A stretch of 64,000 bases of DNA. Source: Terebella lapidaria (taxonomy: Eukaryota; Annelida; Polychaeta; Terebellida; Terebellidae). Below the pieces are notes generated by a model. It did not search any database. It saw only the letters and a program-made list of their open reading frames with translations, and was not told where the DNA came from. Within the stretch, counting starts at the first letter, position 1. Every line of letters starts with the position of its first letter. The position numbers were made by a program, and so were the translations under genes. Below, one piece after another: positions 55,438 through 64,000 of this stretch. The stretch is taken from positions 22,090,868 through 22,154,867 of the forward strand of contig OX424555.1 in NCBI GenBank assembly GCA_949152475.1, written 5' to 3'.

Positions 55438-58400
55438 CTATCTGTAAGATCCCACTCGTACAAGAAGCACTGTGACGTTATCGGCACTAAGTCTGCGTAT
55501 AGCCTCAACCACGAGGTTGACACACGTTGACTCCCAGCGGATCTCACTCGCCTCGATACTCTCGTCCTGAGGAAAGAAAACATCTGTATCTAGGTTCTTT
55601 TGTACTGAGTGGACATGTTTGTACTCTGATTCTGAACTTGATTTTGATGTAAGAAACACAGAATTATTACCTCCAAGGCTTTGTTAGCAAACTCTATGGC
55701 ATCATCTGGACTGAATGTTTTCCACAAACCATCACAAGCTATGATGATATATCTACAACCCAAAAACAGAAATGTGAAGTTCACTGAGCACATTAAACAG
55801 AACACAGATATAGCATGAATACATTACAATCATAAAAGTAAGTCCATAATTATGATAGTTTAACCTGTCTTGTGGTGTCAACTGACAACGTCTGACATCT
55901 GGAGTACAGATGACACCATGTTTTTTGTAGGGACCATCACCGATGCTGCGCGACACCTCCAGAACTCCCATCACTCGCCCATCCCTGTCGCCAGAAACAG
56001 CGCAACAATCAAACGACAACAATCAATAGATCAACTTGGGATATACATTATCAAAATGACATCAAAAGCCATCGGTGTTGTTGAGGACACAAAGGCAGTG
56101 TCATCATATACAAGTTCACAACAAGTCACCCAATTGTAGTGCATTTCTCACATAACCCCTACATAGTCTGATGACTCTAGTGATGAACTATCGTCTGGAA
56201 CTACATATAGTTGGGAAGTAATATTTTTCTCCAGTCACCTGACATGTCCGCCCGCCTTCTGTATCCTGATTCGCTCCTCGTAGGCCTCTGGTGAGTGGTC
56301 CTTAGTCAGAGGCACTGCTGAGTATTTCTTTGTGCTCTCATTGTATCGACACAACACAGCCTAATAATTGCAAACATACATATATTACAATTATTGAATA
56401 CTGTAGCATGCATTCATCAAAGCCACATGTCGTAGTGGCATATAAGCTGTGAGCACCTGTCAAATCTCATAGGCAATTTTGGTATTCTATGATGACCAAT
56501 GATAACGACAATTGTAGGAGTATCCCAAAAGGATAACCATGAATAGCAAACAACTGATTTCTCATATTAAAGATATTTCTATCATAACCAACTGAAATGT
56601 AAGAGAATAAATTTGCCCACAAAATTCAACAGGTTATCCATTAGTGGATACTTTAAAAATATACTGTCTATCAATGGAATTCAAGGACTCCACATACCAT
56701 ATGAAATTTAGATATTGTATTGATATCACAAAAGTGTGAGATTGAGAGATAATTGGATATTTACTAGTTCCAACCTTACTGTCACCTAGGTTAGCGATGT
56801 ACAACGTGTTGTTAATTGCCAGAATTGTTACTGCTGTTGACCCGTCTTTCCAGGACGGTTTCCTGCAGAAAAGTATTTGTTGAAATTCAATACTATAATA
56901 CATATACACAATACATGTATTTGACTTGAATGTCACATTCTTTGGCTTTTCCGATCATTCCATAGTCAACGCATAAACTTACTCTTTACTTGCTAATGAC
57001 AGAAAGTCATCATCAGTTTTCTTGAAAGTTTCTATAAGACACTTCTTTATCTCGCTTTCAACTTTAGCATAATCACCTGAAAAATGAAGAATGTTATTTC
57101 ATAATATTGTTTAGAATTTAAGATGCATAATAAGCTGTAATGTTCAGTAAACTGACCACATGGAAACTTTTTTGCAAGGGCGTTATGCAAGTTGTCAGCA
57201 GCATGTCTGGATGCCCGAGCGCCACCATGACCATCAAACACACCATAGTAGGCAAGGCGACAACTGTGTACAGAACATAAACATTGTGTATAACACAGAT
57301 ACTAGTATAATTCGGTTCACAATCAGTCATGTCCTTCTTTGGGTATAAATCACAACATATTAGTGACACCAAACTAAGTTACAGGATCATACAATCATAC
57401 AGTGATGGATCTTTATTCTCCACTGACGGCAAGAAGTCATCTATAATGCAGTATGCATCCTGCATCTCATCTCTTTCTCCCTTTCTCTCAGCATGATAAC
57501 CACACAGTTGTAAGATATCTGCAAGATGAATTACATTGCAAGCCGGTGTCACCACAGTTATGATACAGTGGGTACATGTACCGGTGGACGAAGATTCCAA
57601 ACTCAAGTAACCAGTTACATGGTTCCAATTGAGCATTTGATACCTGACTTGATTTTTTTGGTGGCAGGAGAATCCTCGTCACATTTCCGTTTCTCTTCAG
57701 CACGTTCAGATGTGGGATCAGTTGTGATGTTTATTTCATTTGTACTGCTATCACAAAGTGACACATGATTTTCAGGTTGCTGCGATGCTGAAAAAATTTA
57801 GGCAATCTGAGTTCACCATTTGCGTATTGAAGGAAATATACCAGAATAACATACATGTATATGAAACAATTTATTTCAAGCATCAGTTGTCAATTGCTTC
57901 TAGCCACTTAACTTGATGAAGGTTGGTTAAATTCTCACATTATATAACATCCAGCACATACTTGATATTCATATTACCGAATTTAAGAGTGGGGCCTATA
58001 TAGGATATATGGATAGCACACTCAGATGGTTAAAATATGGCATTTGAAACAGAAACTAAGTCAACTGAATGCACATAACAGGTAAAAATAGGACACAAAA
58101 TTAAATCAATGCTCGGCAAAATTTATACACTAGCTACAAATAATAGGAAGTTTTAGCTTGTTCAGAATGAGTATAGATATTCACCTCTAGAATAAACACC
58201 ATTGAATAATCTCACCCGGGTATTCAATTGAAGGAGAGAGAAAAGTAATTGGGCTAAGTCATCAGGATTCCTTAGAAAGAGATAACTCATGCACAGCTCA
58301 GATTCTCCAGTGCTAAAAGGTGCAATTCAGGCCATTGCTGCCATTTTGGTCGGTCGTGTGACCTCATTAGATTGTCGGTTTGAGTGATCAAAAAAGTTCA

Positions 58401-59462
58401 AAGAAATTCTAATCCCGTACTGTAAAATCTGCAAAATTTTGTGAGTTTCAGGATGAGATTACCCAAAAGTGCTAGCCTGCTAGGAGTCTGTTTGGCAATG
58501 AATACCATGCTCGGGATTCTGCAGTGACCTGGTAGCTAAACTCAAGTAATTTAAAAACCAACTGATATCAGGATCCACTTTTTGAAAATAACAAGTATGG
58601 CTTTGTTGTAGATTTGGATCGTGAAATAAATACAATTATGCTGTCGGTATGTAGTCTAACGTCGACTCTGAATGGATCAATAAGTCAGCACGGAAACAAC
58701 CGACGATCTACGAACATCATTCGGACGAACTCGTAAGAACTCGGCTGACACGGACTTTCCTGAGGGCAGATCGATAAGAGGAGTGGTCAGCTTGTCTTCA
58801 CCTGGGTGAGCACGCGCATCCAACCCAGGAGTGCTGCTGGTCAATAAAAGCAGCCGGCTAGCTGTCTACTGCGGGCAGTATACGGAAAGACACGGAACGA
58901 CAACCACGTCTTCACAACTTGTACACTGATGTACGGCGAATTTAGAACGGATATCTCATAGGGATGCGGGGAATTTAAGACGGATGGCTCCTGTTGGACC
59001 AGTATATTTAGTTCAAAGGGGAGAAGTAATGCACCAAACACCAATTACTCCAGAACAAAAGATAAGTTTATTTGAGTACCCAAATATACCAACCCCACAG
59101 TTGTCAAATTTGGTTACTGTTGTCAAATTTGACAACTCCCCCAAGAGTTGTCAAATTTGCCTCTTTCCCCAACTGTCCCATGGTGTAGGCCTAGTTTAGC
59201 GGCAATGGCCGGCTATCTGAGAACCGCTCAAATATACATCAGCTTGATCAGATGTACACTAAATGAGTTACGGTAATGACAGTAAGATACACAATTTCAC
59301 AAGTATGATGTAGATCTATGTGATCTATGTGTCTATCGGTGTCTGATCGTATCATCCGTATGCGAGATTTCAACCTATTATCGCCCAGCACAACACCGGC
59401 TTTATTGAAAATAAATAAAATTTATATCTACATGGCTCCGGTAAATCCCCGAATAGATCCAT
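55438..59462 (-). CDS. ILKAP: Integrin-linked-kinase-associated PP2C phosphatase, 10 coding exons
   Basis: Exons in order: 59432-59462, 57644-57787, 57401-57518, 57157-57263, 56983-57076, 56775-56862, 56239-56360, 55865-55984, 55671-55752, 55438-55566; 344 codons, phases consistent, GT-AG throughout. Exon 1 is only 31 bp and encodes MDLFGDLPEP, the same opening as vertebrate ILKAP, which fixes the start. The second exon is a hydrophilic linker with a basic KRKCDED and KKIK stretch. PP2C motifs follow: GERDEMQDAY, FDGHGGARAS, KDGSTAV, YIANLGDS, RIQKAGGHVR, EVSRSIGDG, ACDGLWK and SADNVTVLLV. The metal-binding Asp residues are all present, so an active Mg/Mn-dependent Ser/Thr phosphatase is expected. 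It is somewhat shorter than the roughly 390-residue human protein, mainly in the N-terminal linker. It converges with the TRPM gene. Confidence 0.94.
58145..58504 (-). mobile_element. Miniature DIRS-derived element (ITRs only)
   Basis: It starts AGGAAGTTTTAGCTTGTT and ends TTTGGCAATGAATA, matching the two tips of DIRS copies A and B. ATAATCTCACCC, GGAGAGAGAAAAG and GAGATTACCCAAAAG correspond to positions within the left and right ITRs. Only about 360 bp remain, joining diverged left and right terminal repeats with no coding region. It is clearly older than copies A and B and sits in ILKAP intron 1. Strand is given by analogy only. Confidence 0.72.
59119..59136. repeat. Perfect 18-bp palindrome with flanking copies
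   Basis: GTTGTCAAATTTGACAAC is self-complementary. GTTGTCAAATTTG occurs again just upstream (about 59100) and downstream (about 59147), so three copies lie within 60 bp. It is upstream of nothing obvious, in ILKAP intron 1. Confidence 0.7.
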
Positions 59463-61539
59463 GGTAAGAACAGATTCACGTCCTATTATTTTGTTGCAAT
59501 CAGAATAACAACTGTACTACAATATTTCCATCCTAGTTCCTTTTTAAAAAAAAACACAAACAACAAGTCGCAGGTGCTGCCACCTGAGGTTGAGTTTAAA
59601 AAACAGTTTTGGAATTTGCGGGCTGCAACTTTGTGTTTGGGCCTACTTTAAAAGCACAATGAATTGGTGGAGCCAGAATCCACAGTGGAATGTCATAAAC
59701 ATCACCACTGAAGAGATGGTGACAGACAGAATAAATTTATGAAAATTAAACTTATTGTAACGGAGATATTCCTCGCAGTTGGTTCGTCTAGATATCGGAC
59801 ATTTCCCAGAGGGCCCCCAGTTTCCCCGGGGAGGCTACTTTGCGATATGAAGTACTCCCATGCTTGACCAAGAAATCGCGGGAAAAGGGGGGTCTTTTTC
59901 ATGCCTGAGGAAAGGGGAAAAGGATCGCGATATGAGGGTCAAAATTAAAATAAATTCTCGATATGGTATGCCTGAATGTTGATGATTTCATTGGTAATAT
60001 TCAAGCGAAATTTAATCTCCAGAACCGTAAATTCCCGAGAATATTGAACACTTAACAATTTGACTATTTAAACCAAGTAAATCGTGGCAATAAAAGTCAC
60101 AATAAACATGAGATACATGTGTGTGCTGGAATGAATGTTCACTTCATTATACCATTTATATCCATTTGTCGTAATAAGGGGGTTATTATTTAAATAAAAT
60201 CTTTGACAAGGGGGTGTTTTCTTTCATGGAAAATCCTTCGGAAGGGGGTAATATTGAAAGTCTTTTTCGAGCATGGGAGTACTTAAGATCCTAGATAGTT
60301 TCATTGCACCTACGATACATTTTTATATTTTTGACTATGCTTTATGTTTTAATGTTTTGATGATTAATCTGTAGAGCAATTCTCTGTGGCAGCCAATAGA
60401 GATGTTGAGTGGGATTCCGTTGCCAAAACTTAAAAATATTATGGTGTGAAGTGTACTCACAATACATAGTAATTATAATATACATGTATATCATATATGG
60501 TTTCATGTTGATGGGCTCAATTGTAGAGATTGAATCGAATCCGTCAGAGCGAGTTGCAAGAGTGTTCCGCATTTCGCAACAGTCAGGGGTGGCCTAATGT
60601 ATACACATGCGCTGACCTGACCTCCTAACAAAGAGAATCAGGACGAAAACACTAGGATGACAGAATTTCCGAAGGGAAGCCGGTGAGACAAACTTAACCA
60701 TTCGCGAACAGAAGAGTGTTCATACACCCAAGAAACATGTGTATTCATTGGCGCTGGCTCACTAAGCATGACTGCTTCGCTGCACACATGCTGGAGCACG
60801 CCACCAGAGGCGGCACAGGATATGATAATTATTGGTGTACCAATGCAGTACTGTCGGCCGGGTTGACGTGTCACATATATGGTTAGGACTGTACACACAT
60901 GTCATCGGTTGTGGACTGGCACAGAGACCACTAGTAGCCCCCATAGCATGACCACACGACTGGCTACGCGGAGGAAAAACCTCGGATAACCCAACAGAAA
61001 CCAGATACTGTTGGTACAATGCCGAGAAGAGTGAACAGTCCCAGTGAACACAGACCCAGGCTCGCTGTTTCTTTCAAGTAGCCCAGCTTCGACCAGTGGC
61101 CTGACCCTGAACGAATTGTCCCATGTGCCAGCATCTACACAGAAACAGAAACATAACAATATCAATGAAACAGCATCTAAGCATGCAACCCAAAACAGCA
61201 TCAATACACATGACCCAGATGCTGAAGTCTCTGGCATATCTGTAGGAGAAACAAACTTGTCCACCCAAATCCCACCGAGCTGTAACCAGAGTGAATAACT
61301 TGTGGATGGTGATTATAAAAGCTAACACATTAACCCTGATTGAGCCATGACTGAGAGCAAGTGGAGACAAACTTTATACATGTATTATCATGACAACCAA
61401 AGTTATAAAACTTAAATGCATTCCGGTCGCACTTGAACCAGCTAAAATATCTACTGCTTGTTACTCTATCACAACCCACAATTAACCCCATTGTCATGCA
61501 AACTAATGACAATGACGATAACTACACATGACAGTAACT
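59463..61539. other. ILKAP upstream flank, no gene seen
   Basis: The ILKAP promoter and 5' UTR should lie at the left edge. A short inverted pair (AAGTACTCCCATGC near 59850 and its complement near 60275) suggests a small repeat element, but its limits are unclear. ORFs around 60900-61370 exist on both strands and match nothing I recognise; part may be the 5' portion of the LINE that follows. Confidence 0.4.
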
Positions 61540-63830
61540 ACACATGTCAGAGGCGTGACACAAAAATACGTGACTAAGCACCAACTCGAGGAAGTGCGGG
61601 TGACTCCAATGATGGGAGGCTGCTCTCTAGTTTGCGAAGTTCCTATTGTTTGGCACCCTCTTGCCGTTGAAGGTTATTTGTTCTTGCTTGTCATACGAGA
61701 CAACACAGACTATTTTTGACTCTTGTTGCATTCTTTGCTACAACTCAACACAAGAGTTCACTATGGGCGACTTTAATTACCCTGAAATAAATTGATCAAT
61801 AATCGAGTCCAGACCACCATAATCACACTATTGTCTGAATAATAAACGAGCTGTTCCTGTACCAGCAAATTACAGAATCCACATGGTACACGCCCAAAAC
61901 ATGAACACCTTTGACCTATGTCTGACCAATCAGGGAGATCTATTCATGAGTGTTACTGCAAAACTGGGCATGGGAATAAATGATCACCACGGCATTAAAC
62001 ACGACAAGAGGTGAAACATCTGGATGAGTTAAACAATAAGAGCACCAGGCTTGGAAGCGTTACCAACAATCAGGGAATTACACCAACTATATATGAGCCA
62101 CAGCTTGAGAAAAATGAGCTTGCACCTCAGAAAACGACCAGACAACCCCGAAGAGACTATGAAAATGCCTCAGCTGACAACAATAAAAGAAAATCCCCGA
62201 ACATTGTAGCGATATGTAAAATCAAAATGCAAGACTAGACCCATACCAGGGGACATAGAATTACCAAAAGAAACACAAATGACAGTAGGAAGGCTCAAGC
62301 ACTTCTTCTGCAGTGTCCTCCACGTCTGAATCTGGAAGTAAGATATACACCACTGGAAAACAAAGATGACGAATATGGATATTGATCAAGGAAAGATTTA
62401 AAAGAAACTACTCAAACGCAATCTCATCAAATCAACCAGCCCTGATGGATAACATCCCCAAGTGCTCAAGGAGATACCAGTGTGCATTGCCTCAGTAGCA
62501 CCAATCTTATTGACGATATCACAGCAAAGAAGTACACGACTACCATATCGTGTACCATATGCAAGGAAATCATGGTCACCAAAATTGGTGATAACAAAAA
62601 ATGTAAGAACTGCCGCCCACCTGACCTCTGTTCCTGGAAAAAAATGAAGTAAATGATGAGAGACATACCAGTAGTGCACATCAAGGACAACAATCTGCAC
62701 TGTGATGCCCAGCATAGCTCGGTCCCTGGTAGGTCATGCATAATACAGCTCGTCGTCACTATAGATACCTGCATGGAACTGCCTGACGATGATCAGACTT
62801 ACGACGTCATTTACTTTGACTGCAGAAAGGCATTTAAGACTACATCACACCAATGACTCACACACCTGATAACCTACTGGCAGCCACCTGACAGAATAAA
62901 GGGGGGTCATATATGCTTGAATCCACGACTTCATAATGGGTAGAAATTAGCGAACCACACGTGAACCACACCCTTTCACCAGTTGCTTGGTGACATCACA
63001 AGGAAGTATACAAAGCCCAGTCTTGTTTGTTGTCACCATCAATGATCTCTCAGAATTCATCAGAAGTACCGTCATAATATTCCCTAACGACACCAATTTT
63101 TTTTCAACAAAGTATCAGAATCCCATCACCGTGCACATATCCAGTGGGTTCTCATAAACAGATTCCTTCGTTTGAGATATGAAAACTGCAATTCAACAGT
63201 GGAAAGTGCAAAATTATTTACTCCGGTAAAGTAACGCAGGCACCCTCGAGGAAGCCCCAGAAGAAAAACACATAGGAGTGACAGTCGACAACCAAGTAAT
63301 GTTAAACAACCCCGGTCCGCATCAGCCAATGATACAAACAGGATGCTGGGCCTAGTCGAAACAACCTCCACCTGACACCTGCCTTGTATTGCCTCGTTTA
63401 TACACAACCCTAGTCCGCCTCCAACTTGAGTGTGGGAAACTCATCTGGTCACTGAAGACCAAGTCAGACGCAGTGCTGGTGGTACCGAAGCAGCTCGATG
63501 CTGAGCTACAAGCTGGCTGATCTCAGAACCATCTCATATGATGATAGCTGTAAAGCACTAGGCTCCCATCACTGTGCCACAGAAGAAGACTGAGTAACAT
63601 GATTCAAACATATGCATGACATCAACAAAATCGATCCAGTAATCTTGTTGAGTCTGACAGATTCCTTTACCTACACCACCAGAGGGCCTATTATGAAGAT
63701 ACAGAAACTGAGATCCTGTTAGAAACTGAGGAGTCGAGATGTGGACGATCAGAGCTCACTCCCTACACATAGAGCAGCAGTTTATGCTGACACCTTAAAG
63801 AGGGTGGCTTAGATTGTTGTTGGTGCAAAG
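61540..63830 (+). pseudogene. Degenerate CR1/Jockey-like LINE (endonuclease and reverse transcriptase)
   Basis: Pieces in three frames follow LINE order. Endonuclease: MGDFNYPEIN near 61762, LYQQITESTWYTPK near 61850, and LCLTNQGDLFMS with DHHG by 61990. Reverse transcriptase: PGRSCIIQL and DVIYFDCRKAF at 62725-62840; a QGSIQSPVLFV-like block near 63000; FPNDT in place of the catalytic FADD motif near 63090. The C-terminal region near 63340-63660 includes NRMLGL, IWSLKTKSDAVLV and INKIDPV. Many stops and frameshifts make it a relic. Its 3' end near 63830 is approximate and the 5' limit is unknown. Confidence 0.7.
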
Positions 63831-64000
63831 TGCAACACAGGCTACCATAACCATGACACTTAACAAGTACCTATTGTGAACTATCTCCGTTAGTTGTTCT
63901 TCCTCTTCTGTTTGGATTTCTTTACATTTTTTAACTGTGGTTGGTCCGGAATTCCATGATAGAAATTCCAGCCCCGCTAAACTGAAAACGGCTTGGATGA

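Noticed and set aside
60902..61370. Overlapping minus ORFs of about 100-120 codons with hydrophobic stretches
   Set aside because: Cys/Leu-rich but not matching any family; opposite to the LINE and probably chance.
1..64000. CRISPR arrays, rRNA and bacterial-type operons
   Set aside because: None seen; the gene structure is eukaryotic throughout.

Overview
This is a metazoan nuclear segment. Three multi-exon protein genes with GT-AG introns can be followed base by base, and the space between and inside them is filled with layered transposable elements. The word usage (frequent ACATGTA and TAGGCCTA, AT-rich introns) and the presence of DIRS and gypsy elements suggest a marine invertebrate such as an echinoderm, lancelet, mollusc or brachiopod. 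The sequence alone does not settle which.

Layout: (1) 1-330 is a 146-bp tandem repeat with a GAA/A-rich tail. (2) 1894-24968, minus strand, is TMCO4 in 13 coding exons (758 codons, every phase checked). Two of its introns hold full-size DIRS-type tyrosine-recombinase retrotransposons, copy A at 4105-11966 and copy B at 14180-20693, both on the gene's own strand. Copy A sits inside an older terminal-inverted-repeat DNA element (2939-12901, TTCAT duplication). Other TMCO4 introns carry a pogo/Tigger transposase scrap and a MITE. (3) 24969-30364 is intergenic and holds a fold-back element, a miniature LTR (TRIM-like) element on the minus strand and a 17-bp-stem hairpin. (4) 30365-54326, plus strand, is a TRPM-family cation channel in 27 coding exons (1,568 codons). 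Its intron 17 was hit by a Ty3/gypsy element (40653-51353) exactly four bases after the first base of the splice donor. Other introns hold a LINE scrap, a TTAA-flanked MITE nested in a tandem repeat, and hairpin-forming minisatellites. (5) 55438-59462, minus strand, is ILKAP, a PP2C-type phosphatase, in 10 coding exons including a 31-bp first exon. Its intron 1 holds a 360-bp DIRS-derived miniature element. (6) 61540-63830 is a decayed plus-strand LINE.

TMCO4 and the TRPM gene are head to head about 5.4 kb apart. The TRPM gene and ILKAP are tail to tail with polyadenylation signals about 150 bp apart. All three host genes are open through every exon despite the insertions. The most unusual material is in the DIRS copies: each carries an internal complementary region matching the joined ends of the element, a probable spliceosomal intron in gag, and, in copy A, a 1,296-bp in-frame tandem duplication with a later nonsense mutation. 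No CRISPR, rRNA or convincing tRNA gene was seen.
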